Shown here: in pieces, positions 45,485 through 55,622 of the stretch
Numbering within the stretch: the first letter of the stretch is position 1
Layout: each line of letters opens with the position of its first letter
Origin: Ensifer sp. USDA 6670
GTDB taxonomy: Bacteria; Pseudomonadota; Alphaproteobacteria; Rhizobiales; Rhizobiaceae
Direction of reading: 5' to 3'
Assembly: GCA_000421085.1 (NCBI GenBank)
Contig: ATWE01000008.1
Span: forward strand, 186,001-250,000
Length of the DNA: 64,000 nucleotides
Notes under the pieces: generated by a model
Told to the model about the DNA's origin: nothing
Seen by the model: the letters and a program-made list of their open reading frames with translations, nothing else
Database searches by the model: none
Position numbers and translations under genes: made by a program

Positions 45485-46261
45485 TCAGCTCCGTCGAAAG
45501 GGTTTGAACCAGCCGAGACCGTCGAGCGTCTGGCCGCGCGGGTTATATTCGCAGCCGACGAAGCCGCGATAGCCGAGCCGGTCGATTTCTTCAAAGAGGT
45601 AGCCATAATTCAACTCCTCGCCATCCGGCTCGTGCCGCGAGGGCACACTGGCAATCTGTATATGGCCGGTGACCGGCATCAGATGGCGGAGTGCCATTGC
45701 GACGTCGCCGTGCAGGACCTGCCGGTGATAGATGTCGAATTGGAGCTTCAGATTGGGGAGCGCGAGTTCGGCAATGAGCCGCTGGGCGGTGCCGAAATCG
45801 TTGAGGAAGTAACCCGGCATGTTGCGGCCATTGATAGGCTCGATCAGGAGATCGATGCCCTCGTCGGCCAGGCGCTCGGCGGTATAGGCGACCGAGCGGC
45901 GGTAACGGGATGCGGCCTCCGGGTCGCGCGGATCAGCAAGACCTGCCATCAGGTGCAGGCGCTTGGCGCCGGTCGCCGCCGCGTAGTCGAGCGCCTTGTC
46001 GACATCCGTTTTCAACGCGTCGAAGCGGCCGGCCAGGGCGGCGATGCCGCGTTCGCCGGCTGCCCAACTGCCCGGCGGCAGGTTGAACAGCGCCTGCTCG
46101 AGCCCGTTGCGGGCAAGCCGCTCGGCGATCGCTTCCGGCGGCACTTCGTAGGGAAAAAGATACTCGACGGCGGCGAACCCGGCGTCGGCGGCCGCGTCGA
46201 AGCGGTCGAGGAACTGCCACTCGGTGAACATCATCGTCAGATTGGCGGCAAAAACGGGCAT
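45485..46261 (-). CDS. otnI: 2-oxo-tetronate isomerase
   Basis: A 258-residue TIM barrel of the hydroxypyruvate isomerase family. MPVFAANLTMMFTEWQFLDR at the start, LLIEPINGRNMPGYFLNDF and HIQIASVPSRHEPDGEELNY with the metal ligands. The context with ltnD and otnK assigns it to isomerisation of 2-oxo-tetronate to 3-oxo-tetronate rather than hydroxypyruvate metabolism. The gcl operon has its own hyi, which supports the split of roles. Confidence 0.88.
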   Translation of the reverse strand: MPVFAANLTMMFTEWQFLDRFDAAADAGFAAVEYLFPYEVPPEAIAERLARNGLEQALFNLPPGSWAAGERGIAALAGRFDALKTDVDKALDYAAATGAKRLHLMAGLADPRDPEAASRYRRSVAYTAERLADEGIDLLIEPINGRNMPGYFLNDFGTAQRLIAELALPNLKLQFDIYHRQVLHGDVAMALRHLMPVTGHIQIASVPSRHEPDGEELNYGYLFEEIDRLGYRGFVGCEYNPRGQTLDGLGWFKPFRRS

Positions 46262-46272
46262 GCGCGTCTTCC

Positions 46273-47178
46273 TTATGGGTTATCCGTGCCGGGCAGCGTG
46301 GCGCCGGAGAGCTGGGCGTAGAGCCGCGCGAGGGAGGAATCGTCGTCGCGCCCCATGCCTGCGCCCGAGGCTGCAAGATACATCTGCAGTGCGGCCGCCA
46401 CGAGCGGCACCGGATAGCGCTCCGCGCGCGCCATATCCTGGACGATGCCGAGGTCCTTCACGAAAATCTCGACGGCGCTCAGTGGGGCGTAATCTCCCGC
46501 GAGCACATGCGGGATGCGGTTCTCGAACATCCAGGAGTTGCCGGCCGAGGCGGTGATCACCTCGTATACTTTGTCGAGGTCCAGCCCCTGTTTGGCCGCG
46601 AAGGCGATCGCTTCGCAGGCGGCCGCGATGTGCACGCCGGCCAGAAGCTGGTTGATCATCTTGAAGGCGGCGCCGGTCCCGGCGGTGTCGCCGAGTTCGT
46701 AAACCTTGGCAGCCATGGCGTCGAGGGCAGGACGGGCGGCTGCGAAGGCCTGCGACGACCCCGAAGCCATGATCGTCAGTTTACCCTTCGACGCCTTTGC
46801 CGCGCCGCCTGAGATTGGGGCATCGAGATAGTGAAGCCCGAATACTTCGAGCCGCTGCGCCAGGTCGCGCGCGATCGCCGGATCCATGGTCGCAGACGAT
46901 ATGAAGACGGCACCGGGCTTCATCGCGCCAGCGACGCCATCCGGGCCGAACAGAACGGCTTCGGTCTGCGCGCCGCTCACGACGACCGAAACGACGACGT
47001 CGGCGCCCGCCACGGCCTCGCCTGCCGTGCCCGCTCCGCGACCGCCTTTGGCGACGAAACGCTCTACTGCGGGCGGGGCAACATCGTAGCCCAAGACGTC
47101 AAGGCCGGCGGCTTTCATCGAGCACGCCATACCGAAGCCCATCGAGCCGAGCCCGAGCACTGCGATCTTCGATGCCAT
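46273..47178 (-). CDS. ltnD: L-threonate dehydrogenase
   Basis: A 301-residue beta-hydroxyacid dehydrogenase. KIAVLGLGSMGFGMACSMKA is the Rossmann loop, DAPISGGAAKASKGKLTIMA the substrate loop, and TGAAFKMINQLLAGVHIAA carries the catalytic Lys. It would oxidise L-threonate to 2-oxo-tetronate with NAD. First gene of the leftward operon; its promoter region holds the twin LacI operators. Confidence 0.88.
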   Translation of the reverse strand: MASKIAVLGLGSMGFGMACSMKAAGLDVLGYDVAPPAVERFVAKGGRGAGTAGEAVAGADVVVSVVVSGAQTEAVLFGPDGVAGAMKPGAVFISSATMDPAIARDLAQRLEVFGLHYLDAPISGGAAKASKGKLTIMASGSSQAFAAARPALDAMAAKVYELGDTAGTGAAFKMINQLLAGVHIAAACEAIAFAAKQGLDLDKVYEVITASAGNSWMFENRIPHVLAGDYAPLSAVEIFVKDLGIVQDMARAERYPVPLVAAALQMYLAASGAGMGRDDDSSLARLYAQLSGATLPGTDNP

Positions 47179-47218
47179 TTCATCTCCTCCGGTTGCCAGG
47201 CACCCGTTCTAGTGAGCT

Positions 47219-47256
47219 TTGGCAGCGCTGCCAACCAAAATTGGTAGCGCTGCCAA
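47219..47256. promoter_or_regulatory. Twin LacI-type operators of the tetronate cluster
   Basis: TTGGCAGCGCTGCCAA (47219-47234) is a perfect 16-bp palindrome, and TTGGTAGCGCTGCCAA (47241-47256) is a copy with one mismatch. Their centres are 22 bp apart. They lie between the divergent ltnD and LacI genes, so one bound regulator can control both directions. Confidence 0.82.
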
Positions 47257-47320
47257 AAAAATCCGCCTATGAAGTCGATTGTAGCCCTGAACGGCCACGT
47301 CAAACTGGAATAGGCGCGAA

Positions 47321-48325
47321 GTGACGACGGACTTCAAGCAGCAGACGACCGTAACGCTTTCAGAGGTGGCGGAAGCCGCGGGCGTGGGCGAGAGCACGGT
47401 TTCCCGCGTGCTGCGCAATCACGGCTCGTTCTCCGGCAAGGCCCGGGAGCGCGTGTTGGATGCGGTCGAGCGGCTTGGCTACGTGCCGAATCGGATCGCC
47501 GGAACCTTGGCCTCGGCCGGATCCCGCCTCGTAGCCTTCGTCATCCCGTCGCTCACCAACATCGTGTTCCCGGACGTGCTGCGGGGTGCAGGCGCCGTTC
47601 TGGAGGAAAATCACTATCAGGCCGTCTTTTCCGTGACAGACTATGAGCCGGAGCGCGAGGAGGCGCTTGTCGCCGCCATGCTCGCCTGGCGGCCGACAGC
47701 GGTGATGCTTGCCGGCTTCGAGCATACGGGGGGCACGCTCAAGATGCTGCGGGCGAGCGGCTGTCGTGTCGTCGAACTGCTCGACATCGACGGGATCGCC
47801 ATAGACCTGGCTGTCGGCTTTTCCAATCGTGAGGCGGGTCGCGCAAGCGCCGAATTCCTGTTGAAGCGAGGTTATCGCCGGATCGGCTATGTCGGCCACG
47901 ATCTCGACCGCGACACGCGCGCCGGCAAACGCTTCGACGGCTTCCGTGAAACGCTGAACCGGGCCGGCGTCCGCCTTGTGGATCGGGAAATCCGCGCGGG
48001 CGCTTCTTCGGTTGGGAACGGGCGGGCGGCGCTCGAGCAGCTTCTTCGAAGGGCTCCGGGGCTCGATGCGGTCTATTTCTCGAACGACGACATGGCGCTC
48101 GGCGGATATTTTCATTGCCTTGCAGACGCCATTTCCGTTCCCACCAGGCTCGCCCTCTTCGGCCATAACGGCCTCGACATCGGCCAGGCCACGCCGCAGC
48201 CTCTGACGACCATTCGCACGCCTCGCGTCGCGACGGGAAAGCTGGCGGCCGAGTTGGTCATCAACGATCACCCGTCCCACGTCGCCGATCTTGGATTTGA
48301 ACTGATCGAAGGCGCTACAGCCTGA
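47321..48325 (+). CDS. LacI family regulator of the tetronate genes
   Basis: A 334-residue GntR/GalR-like LacI regulator starting at GTG 47321. Helix-turn-helix: LSEVAEAAGVGESTVSRVLR (about residues 12-31), then YVPNRIAGTLASAGSRLVAF as hinge. The effector domain runs to the end. Divergent from ltnD and followed 16 bp later by otnC. The two palindromes upstream are its expected sites, giving autoregulation plus control of ltnD-otnI-otnK. Confidence 0.9.
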   Translation: MTTDFKQQTTVTLSEVAEAAGVGESTVSRVLRNHGSFSGKARERVLDAVERLGYVPNRIAGTLASAGSRLVAFVIPSLTNIVFPDVLRGAGAVLEENHYQAVFSVTDYEPEREEALVAAMLAWRPTAVMLAGFEHTGGTLKMLRASGCRVVELLDIDGIAIDLAVGFSNREAGRASAEFLLKRGYRRIGYVGHDLDRDTRAGKRFDGFRETLNRAGVRLVDREIRAGASSVGNGRAALEQLLRRAPGLDAVYFSNDDMALGGYFHCLADAISVPTRLALFGHNGLDIGQATPQPLTTIRTPRVATGKLAAELVINDHPSHVADLGFELIEGATA

Positions 48326-48341
48326 AGGGAAAGGACCACCA

Positions 48342-49019
48342 ATGTCCGAAATGCGTCTTCGCGAAGAAATCTGCCGCTACGGCCGGTCCCTCTTCGAGCG
48401 GGGCCTGACCCCCGGCTCTTCCGGAAACATATCGATGAGACTCGATGACGGCGGCTGGCTGGTGACGCCCACCAACGCATCGCTCGGCTTCCTCGACCCA
48501 GCGCGCATTTCGCGCCTCGATGCCGGCGGCCGGCTCGTCTCGGGCGACAAGCCGACCAAGGAGATTCCCCTTCATTCCGCCCTCTACGAAACGCGCGGCA
48601 GCGCCCGTGCGATCGTGCACCTCCATTCGACCCATGCTGTCGCGCTGACGATGCTGCCCGAGATCGATCCGCGTGCCGCCCTTCCGCCGATGACGCCCTA
48701 TTACCTCATGCGGGCCGGGGAGACGGCGCTCGTGCCCTATTACCGCCCCGGAGACCCGGCCGTCGCGGATGCGATCCGGGGGCTCGCGGGCAAATACTCC
48801 TCCGTGCTGCTCTCCAATCACGGTCCGGTCGTTGCCGGCGACAGTCTGGAGGCCGCGGTCTTTGCGACGGAGGAACTGGAGGAGACGGCCAAGCTCTACC
48901 TGTTGCTGCGCAACCTCAATCCCCGCTACCTCAGCCCGCAGCAAGTCGCCGACCTTGCCCAAACCTTCAGCCTCGACCTGCCGTCGCTCGGCGACCATGA
49001 GGGACACGATCATGGATAA
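48342..49019 (+). CDS. otnC: 3-oxo-tetronate 4-phosphate decarboxylase (class II aldolase family)
   Basis: A 225-residue class II aldolase/adducin protein. LTPGSSGNISMRLDDGGWLV is the phosphate and substrate region, and HLHSTHAVALTMLPEIDP, then the later LLSNHGPVVAGDSLEAAV, give the zinc histidines. In tetronate pathways OtnC converts 3-oxo-tetronate 4-phosphate to dihydroxyacetone phosphate and CO2. It is transcribed with the LacI regulator, away from the kinase and isomerase genes. Confidence 0.9.
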   Translation: MSEMRLREEICRYGRSLFERGLTPGSSGNISMRLDDGGWLVTPTNASLGFLDPARISRLDAGGRLVSGDKPTKEIPLHSALYETRGSARAIVHLHSTHAVALTMLPEIDPRAALPPMTPYYLMRAGETALVPYYRPGDPAVADAIRGLAGKYSSVLLSNHGPVVAGDSLEAAVFATEELEETAKLYLLLRNLNPRYLSPQQVADLAQTFSLDLPSLGDHEGHDHG

Positions 49020-49033
49020 TCTGTCTCTATTTT

Positions 49034-49167
49034 GCCCCTCACCCTAGCCCTCTCCCCGCGCGCGGGGAGAGGGGACGTCGCCGGCGATATTTGTTGCAAT
49101 GACGTACCCGCGAGTCCCTTCTCCCCGTCAAAAACGGGGAGAAGGTGCCGGCAGGCGGATGAGGGGC
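49034..49167. repeat. Rhizobial intergenic repeat with two hairpins
   Basis: Two strong inverted repeats lie in tandem: CCCTCTCCCC-GCGCGC-GGGGAGAGGG (49048-49073) and CCTTCTCCCCGT-CAAAA-ACGGGGAGAAGG (49117-49145). The outer ends GCCCCTCACCC and GGCGGATGAGGGGC are roughly inverted too. The unit occupies the gap after otnC and can act as a terminator. A related half-unit is visible at about 35927-35961. Confidence 0.7.
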
Positions 49168-49278
49168 AGGCCGGACGCGTCCGATTCATGCGCCGCACAA
49201 CGGATCCCTGCATTTTTGGTGCGCCGCGGCAACGAACCTGTCTTGACCACGCCTCCCGATAAGCACTCTATTCGCCAT

Positions 49279-49309
49279 ACTGATCTGCTGGACCAACCAG
49301 TAGATCAGT
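49279..49309. promoter_or_regulatory. Inverted-repeat operator before the GntR gene
   Basis: ACTGATCTGCTGG (49279-49291) and CCAGTAGATCAGT (49297-49309) form an inverted repeat, 12 of 13 bases, around ACCAA. The centre CTGGACCAACCAG is itself near-palindromic, as in FCD-type GntR sites. It ends 14 bp before the GTG start, so autoregulation is likely. Confidence 0.65.
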
Positions 49310-49323
49310 TGGGAGGCGCCGCG

Positions 49324-50088
49324 GTGAATGGAAGTCCAATCCTCACGCATATGCCTAAGGTCGGGAAGAGCCTCGAGCGCCGTACCGCGCGCGACCTCAT
49401 CGCCGACAAGCTTATGGTGCTGGTCGCGACCAACATGCTGAGGCCGGGCGATGTGCTGCCGGGCGAACGCGAGCTTGCGAGCGTGCTCCATGTGAGCCGC
49501 GAGACCGTGCGCGGGGCAATCCAGACGCTGGCGGCGCGCGGTGTGGTCGAGGTGTCGCAAGGAAGCCGAACGCGCGTCGGGAATGTCGATCTCAGCCATG
49601 TCACAGTGACCATCGCTTCCCCGAATGCGATCGACAGCTATGATCTCGAGGACGTTCACGCCGCAAGGCTTCACATCGAGTTGAAGGTGGTCGGCGACGC
49701 GGCCGAAAAGATCGATGAAGAGGCGCTGCGCAAGCTTGACAGCCTTCTCGACGCGCAGAAGATCTGCGGCGACGACGCGATGCGCTTTCTGATCTGCGAC
49801 CGCGAGTTCCATGTGGCGATATACCGGGCCTGCGGCAATCCGCTGCTCTGCGATTTCGTCACCGACCTTTACACCTATATGATGGATTACCGGCGCAGCG
49901 CCATGTCGCGGCCGGGAGCAATCGAAGCGAGCTACAAGGATCACAGCGACATCGTCGCCGCCTTGAGGCGGCATGACCGGGCGGCCGTCGTCGCCGCCTT
50001 CCACCATCATCTGATCCGGATCTATGAAACGACGAAGGCTCTGCTGGCGGACGAGGAGGCAAACGGAAGGAACAGAAAGTCAAGCTGA
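49324..50088 (+). CDS. GntR family regulator, FCD type
   Basis: A 254-residue regulator. GTG 49324 is preceded by TTGGGAGGCGCCGCG, and was chosen over long upstream openings that run through repeat DNA; ATG 49351 is a second option. The winged helix lies in LIADKLMVLVATNMLRPGDV LPGERELASVLHVSRETVRG. The FCD effector domain covers about 95-240 and has the metal-site motif DREFHVAIYRACGNPLLCDF and HSDIVAALRRHDRAAVVAAF HHHL. It precedes the erythronate-type dehydrogenase and transporter genes and probably controls them. Confidence 0.88.
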   Translation: MNGSPILTHMPKVGKSLERRTARDLIADKLMVLVATNMLRPGDVLPGERELASVLHVSRETVRGAIQTLAARGVVEVSQGSRTRVGNVDLSHVTVTIASPNAIDSYDLEDVHAARLHIELKVVGDAAEKIDEEALRKLDSLLDAQKICGDDAMRFLICDREFHVAIYRACGNPLLCDFVTDLYTYMMDYRRSAMSRPGAIEASYKDHSDIVAALRRHDRAAVVAAFHHHLIRIYETTKALLADEEANGRNRKSS

Positions 50089-50133
50089 GCCAGGGACTGA
50101 CCGGGTGGCTGAACAGGAGGAGGTTCGCCGAAA

Positions 50134-51117
50134 ATGCATGTAATGGTCATAGGTGCCGCCGGCATGATCGGCCGGAAGCTGGTCGAAAGGCTGGCCGCGG
50201 AGCCCGGTTCTCTCGGACGCGAGATCGCCCGCATGACATTGGCAGACGTGGTTGAGCCGCCCGTGCCGCCGGCGTTTTCGTCCCTTGCGACGACGCTTGC
50301 CCTCGACCTGTCCACCGAGGGCAGCGCAGAACGGCTGATCTCGTCGCGGCCCGACGTGATCTTCCATCTCGCGGCGATCGTCTCGGGAGAGGCGGAGGCC
50401 GACTTCGACAAAGGCTATCTCGTCAATCTCGACGGCACGCGTGCGCTCTTCGAGGCGATCCGCCGCGAGGGACAGCGCGAGCGCTACCTCCCGCGCGTCC
50501 TCTTCGCCTCCTCTATCGCCGTCTTCGGCCAGCCGTTCCCGGAAAAGATCGGCGACGAGTTCTTTACGACGCCGCTGACCAGCTATGGGACGCAAAAGGC
50601 GATCTGCGAGCTGCTGCTCGCCGATTATACCCGCCGCGGCTTCTTCGATGGTATCGGCATTCGGCTGCCGACCATCTGCATTCGGCCCGGAAAGCCTAAC
50701 AAAGCCGCATCCGGCTTCTTTTCCAACATCCTGCGCGAGCCGCTCGTCGGCCAGGAAGCTATCCTGCCGGTGGACGAGAATGTCCGGCATTGGTTCGCGA
50801 GCCCGCGCTCGGCCGTGGGCTTCTTCATCCATGCGGCGCGAATGGATACCGATATGATCGGGCCGCGACGCAACCTCACCATGCCGGGGCTCTCGGCGCT
50901 GGTCGGCGAGGAGATCGAAGCGCTCGGCCGCATTGCCGGCCAAAAGGCCGTGAGCCTCATCCGCCGCGAGCCGGATCCGGTCATCCGGACGATCGTCTCC
51001 GGCTGGGCGACCGACTTCGATGCCGGCCGTGCGCGAGAACTCGGCTTCACGGCCGAGAGCAATTTCGACGAGATCATCCGCATCCATATCGAAGACGAAC
51101 TCGGTGGGAGGGTCTGA
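50134..51117 (+). CDS. denD: D-erythronate dehydrogenase-like NAD-dependent epimerase/dehydratase
   Basis: A 327-residue extended [23 protein letters not shown] is the GxxGxxG loop; [20 protein letters not shown] with [20 protein letters not shown] carries Ser/Thr, Tyr and Lys of the active site. The segment [30 protein letters not shown] is characteristic of the DenD group, which oxidises D-erythronate at C2. Presence next to the otn genes agrees with this. Substrate assignment rests on family and context. Confidence 0.82.
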   Translation: MHVMVIGAAGMIGRKLVERLAAEPGSLGREIARMTLADVVEPPVPPAFSSLATTLALDLSTEGSAERLISSRPDVIFHLAAIVSGEAEADFDKGYLVNLDGTRALFEAIRREGQRERYLPRVLFASSIAVFGQPFPEKIGDEFFTTPLTSYGTQKAICELLLADYTRRGFFDGIGIRLPTICIRPGKPNKAASGFFSNILREPLVGQEAILPVDENVRHWFASPRSAVGFFIHAARMDTDMIGPRRNLTMPGLSALVGEEIEALGRIAGQKAVSLIRREPDPVIRTIVSGWATDFDAGRARELGFTAESNFDEIIRIHIEDELGGRV

Positions 51118-51118
51118 G

Positions 51119-51895
51119 ATGGCGCAGGCGAAGGGATCTGCCGAGGGCGGGATCGCGCTGGTCACGGGCGGCGGGACCGGTGTCGGCCGCGGCATCGCCC
51201 AGGCCTTGAGTGCGGAAGGCTACAGCGTCGTCATCACCGGCCGCCGTCCGGATGTACTCGAGGCTGCGGCCAGCGAAATCGGCGGGCGGACCGGCAATAT
51301 CGTCCGCGCGGTCGTCTGCGATGTCGGCGATCCGGATCAGGTCGCGGCTCTCTTCGCTGCCGTCCGGGCGGAATTCGGCCGGCTGGACCTCCTCGTCAAC
51401 AATGCCGGCTCGAACGTGCCGCCCGTGGCCCTCGAAGAGGTGACCTTCGAACAGTGGAACGGCATCGTCGCGGCGAACCTGACGGGCGCCTTTCTGTGCA
51501 CGCAACATGCCTTCCGGCTGATGAAGGCGCAAACGCCGCGCGGGGGCCGGATCATCAACAACGGCTCGATTTCCGCGCAGACGCCCCGGCCCAATTCGGC
51601 GCCCTATACCGCGACCAAGCACGCCATTACCGGCCTCACGAAATCGACGGCGCTCGACGGCCGGATGCACGACATCGCCTGCGGCCAGATCGACATCGGC
51701 AATGCTGCGACCGAGATGACGGCGCGGATGAGCACCGGCGTGCTGCAGGCCAATGGCGAGGTTGCGGCGGAGCCGACGATACCGATCGAGCACATCGCCG
51801 AGGCGGTCGTCTATATGGCAAGCCTGCCGCTCTCGGCCAATGTTCTTACGATGACCGTGATGGCGACCAGGATGCCGCTGGTCGGCCGCGGATAG
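51119..51895 (+). CDS. SDR family oxidoreductase of the tetronate region
   Basis: A 258-residue classical [21 protein letters not shown] cofactor loop, NNAGSN, catalytic Ser in [20 protein letters not shown] and YTATKHA with Tyr and Lys. Its ATG is one base after the denD stop, so it is translated in the same operon. It is not needed for the known erythronate or threonate routes, so it may act on another imported acid sugar or a lactone precursor. The substrate is unknown. Confidence 0.88.
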   Translation: MAQAKGSAEGGIALVTGGGTGVGRGIAQALSAEGYSVVITGRRPDVLEAAASEIGGRTGNIVRAVVCDVGDPDQVAALFAAVRAEFGRLDLLVNNAGSNVPPVALEEVTFEQWNGIVAANLTGAFLCTQHAFRLMKAQTPRGGRIINNGSISAQTPRPNSAPYTATKHAITGLTKSTALDGRMHDIACGQIDIGNAATEMTARMSTGVLQANGEVAAEPTIPIEHIAEAVVYMASLPLSANVLTMTVMATRMPLVGRG

Positions 51896-51977
51896 AGAGG
51901 TTTTCAACCTGGCGCGATCGCGCAAACGATGAATTTGGCGGCCGCAAGGGTAAAGATCAGTTCTGGGAGGAACGCAA

Positions 51978-53045
51978 ATGGCAGGCGTGGATTTTGTCGA
52001 TGTTCGGAAGTCCTTCGGTGCTTTCCCCGTCATCAAGGGCGTGAACATCGAGATCGAGGATGGCGAGTTCGTCATTCTCGTCGGCCCTTCCGGCTGCGGC
52101 AAATCCACCTTGCTTCGGATGCTCGCGGGCCTCGAGAACATCACCGCGGGCGAAATCCGCATCGGCAACCGGGTGGTCAACCGATTGCCGCCGAAGGACC
52201 GCGACATCGCCATGGTGTTCCAGAATTATGCGCTCTATCCGCATATGACGGTCGCCGACAACATGGCCTTCTCCCTGATGCTGGCAAGCAGACCGAAATC
52301 CGAAATCGACAAGCGCGTCGGTGTGGCGGCCGAAATCCTCGGCCTTTCGAAGCTGCTGGACCGCTATCCGCGTCAGCTTTCCGGCGGTCAGCGCCAGCGT
52401 GTTGCCATGGGGCGGGCGATCGTGCGCGACCCGCAGGTGTTTCTCTTCGACGAACCGCTTTCCAATCTCGATGCCAAGCTGCGCGTCGCCATGCGCGCCG
52501 AGATCAAGGAATTGCATCAGCGGCTGAAAACCACGACCGTTTACGTGACGCATGACCAGATCGAGGCGATGACGATGGCCGACAAGATCGTCGTCATGCA
52601 TGACGGCATCGTCGAGCAGATCGGCGCACCGCTCGACCTCTACGACAACCCGGCAAATCTCTTCGTGGCCGGTTTCATCGGCTCGCCTGCGATGAACATG
52701 CTGAAGGGCCGCCTCGATCCGGAGGATGCGAGTGTCTTCCTCACGGCCGACGGAACGGCTCTGCCGGTAGCGCGGCCGGCGGCAGCCGCCCAGGGGCGGG
52801 ATCTCGTCTACGGACTGAGGCCCGAATACATGGCGCTCGACCCGAACGGGCTGCCGGCCGAAATCGCGGTCATCGAGCCGACCGGCTACGAGACCCAGTT
52901 GATTGCAAGGCTCGGCGGCCACGATGTGACCTGTGTTTTCCGCGAGAGGGTGAATGCCAAGCCCGGCGAAACGATCCATCTCGCGATCGATGCCGCGCAT
53001 GTGCACTTGTTCGACGCCGGAACCGGACGGCGGCTGGTCGGCTGA
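51978..53045 (+). CDS. ABC transporter ATP-binding protein (UgpC/MalK type)
   Basis: A 355-residue ATPase: Walker A VGPSGCGKSTLLRM (about residues 36-49), signature LSGGQRQRVAMGRA, Walker B VFLFDEPLSNLD, switch His in YVTHDQIEAMTMAD, and a TOBE-type C-terminal domain from about 235. It precedes the binding-protein and permease genes of the importer. It resembles the ATPase at 18138 in length and motifs, as expected for two CUT1-type systems. Confidence 0.93.
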   Translation: MAGVDFVDVRKSFGAFPVIKGVNIEIEDGEFVILVGPSGCGKSTLLRMLAGLENITAGEIRIGNRVVNRLPPKDRDIAMVFQNYALYPHMTVADNMAFSLMLASRPKSEIDKRVGVAAEILGLSKLLDRYPRQLSGGQRQRVAMGRAIVRDPQVFLFDEPLSNLDAKLRVAMRAEIKELHQRLKTTTVYVTHDQIEAMTMADKIVVMHDGIVEQIGAPLDLYDNPANLFVAGFIGSPAMNMLKGRLDPEDASVFLTADGTALPVARPAAAAQGRDLVYGLRPEYMALDPNGLPAEIAVIEPTGYETQLIARLGGHDVTCVFRERVNAKPGETIHLAIDAAHVHLFDAGTGRRLVG

Positions 53046-53053
53046 CGTACCTG

Positions 53054-53073
53054 ACGAAGGGAGTAGCCTTCGT
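53054..53073 (+). terminator. Short hairpin after the ATPase gene
   Basis: ACGAAGG (53054-53060) pairs with CCTTCGT (53067-53073) around a 6-base loop, in the 135-bp gap before the binding-protein gene. It has no T run, so it is more likely a processing or attenuation hairpin than a full terminator. Confidence 0.4.
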
Positions 53074-53180
53074 GAGCCAATAAAGATGTCAGGCAGTGGC
53101 CGGCATCGCTCAAGCCGCATTCGCCAAGCGGGACGGTGAATGCCTGAGAAAGACGCTCCCGCATTTTGAGGAGGAGTAGC

Positions 53181-54485
53181 ATGCCGATAAAGAGACGTGA
53201 TTTTCTCGCAACCTCCGCTGCACTCGCCGGCGTTGCGGGTCTGGGCATCCGCCCGTCCTTCGCTCAGGCCGAGCCGAGCTACAAGCCGGAGGAGGGGGCA
53301 AGCCTCAGGCTTCTCAGATGGACGCCCTTCGTCAAGGGCGATGAAGACGCCTGGATCGCCAACACCAAGAAGTTCACGGAGACGACGGGGGTCGAAGTCC
53401 GCATCGACAAGGAAAGCTGGGAGGACATCCGGCCGAAGGCGGCGGTTGCCGCCAATGTCGGCTCCGGTCCTGATATGGTGATGTGCTGGTTCGACGACGC
53501 ACATCAATATCCGGACAAGCTCGTCGACCTGACGGAGCTCGCCGGCTATCTCGGCAACAAATATGGCGGATGGTACGACGGCCTGAAGGGTTATGCGAGC
53601 CGCGACGGGCAGTTCATCGCCATGCCGCTGGCCGCGATCGGCAACGCCGTCTGCTACCGCGAGAGCCACATGAAGGCGGCCGGCTTCAGTGAATTCCCGA
53701 AGGATACGGCCGGCTTTCTCGAACTCTGCAAGGCTCTCAAGGCCAAGGGAACCCCGGCCGGTTTCCCCCACGGCAAAGCGGTCGGCGACGGCAACAACTA
53801 CGCTCATTGGCTGCTGTGGAGTCATGGCGGCAAGATGGTCGACGAGAGCGGCAAGGTCACGATCAACAGCCCGGAGACGCTCGCGGCGGTCAACTACGCC
53901 AAGTCGCTATACGAGACTTTCATCCCGGGCACCGAAAGCTGGCTCGACATCAACAACAACCGCGCCTTCCTTGCCGGCCAGGTATCGCTGACGGCAAACG
54001 GCGTCTCGCTCTACTATGCGGCCAAGAAGGACGCGGCCCTTGCGGAGCTCGCGGCCGACATCCGCACGACCAACTTCCCCGTCGGTCCGGTCGGCCAGAG
54101 CGTCGAACTCCACCAGACGAGCTCGATCCTGCTCTTCAAGCACAGCAAATATCCCGAAGCCGCAAAGGCGTATCTCAAGTTCATGATGGAAGCCGACCAG
54201 ATGAACGCCTGGATCGAGGGATCAAGCGCCTATTGCTGCCAGCCGCTGAAGGCCTTTGCCGACAACCCGATCTGGACATCGGACCCGATCCACGCGCCCT
54301 ATGCGCGCGCCTCGGAGACGCTGCGGCCGAACGGCTATGCCGGACCGCTCGGCTATGCCTCGGCAGGTGTCATGGCCGACTACGTCCTGGTCGACATGTT
54401 CGCCAGTGCGGTCACCGGCCAGGCTACGCCGGAAGATGCCATCATCGAGGCCGAACGGCGGGCGAACCGCTATTATCGCGTCTGA
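53181..54485 (+). CDS. ABC transporter sugar-binding protein with Tat-like signal
   Basis: A 434-residue SBP_bac_1 protein. The N-terminus MPIKRRDFLATSAALAGVAG has the twin-arginine motif (KRRDFLA) and ends at FAQA. ATG 53181 is preceded by GAGGAGTAGC. Binding-lobe landmarks include SGPDMVMCWFDDAHQYPDKL and TSSILLFKHSKYPEAAKAYL. The twin-arginine signal suggests export after folding or with a cofactor, unusual for this class but seen in rhizobial sugar binders. Likely ligand: an acid sugar or its derivative, from context. Confidence 0.9.
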   Translation: MPIKRRDFLATSAALAGVAGLGIRPSFAQAEPSYKPEEGASLRLLRWTPFVKGDEDAWIANTKKFTETTGVEVRIDKESWEDIRPKAAVAANVGSGPDMVMCWFDDAHQYPDKLVDLTELAGYLGNKYGGWYDGLKGYASRDGQFIAMPLAAIGNAVCYRESHMKAAGFSEFPKDTAGFLELCKALKAKGTPAGFPHGKAVGDGNNYAHWLLWSHGGKMVDESGKVTINSPETLAAVNYAKSLYETFIPGTESWLDINNNRAFLAGQVSLTANGVSLYYAAKKDAALAELAADIRTTNFPVGPVGQSVELHQTSSILLFKHSKYPEAAKAYLKFMMEADQMNAWIEGSSAYCCQPLKAFADNPIWTSDPIHAPYARASETLRPNGYAGPLGYASAGVMADYVLVDMFASAVTGQATPEDAIIEAERRANRYYRV

Positions 54486-54495
54486 CCCCCGCGGC

Positions 54496-54599
54496 CTACA
54501 GCGCCGCGCGTCTTATCAGACGCGCAAAGGTCGCTGTAGCACTTTGATCTGCTGCATGTTTTTGTCCTCTAATCGGATACGATTAAAGGAAACATGCAG
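54496..54599. repeat. RIME1-like double palindrome
   Basis: Two palindromes in tandem: CTACAGCG...GCGCGTCT facing AGACGCGC...CGCTGTAG (54496-54539), and CTGCATGTT...CTAATCG facing CGATTA...AACATGCAG (54552-54599). The sequence and two-palindrome layout closely resemble the Rhizobium-specific intergenic mosaic element RIME1 (from memory, not from a search). It lies within the importer operon, between the binding protein and the first permease, where it may modulate message levels. Confidence 0.75.
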
Positions 54600-54676
54600 T
54601 AGGGCCACCCCCAAAGCCGGCAGCAAGCGCTGCCGGCAAATGCCTCGAGATCCGTTCCTCCAGCCGGAGAAGCCCG

Positions 54677-55609
<933 letters not shown>

Positions 55610-55622
55610 GCGGGAGGACAAA

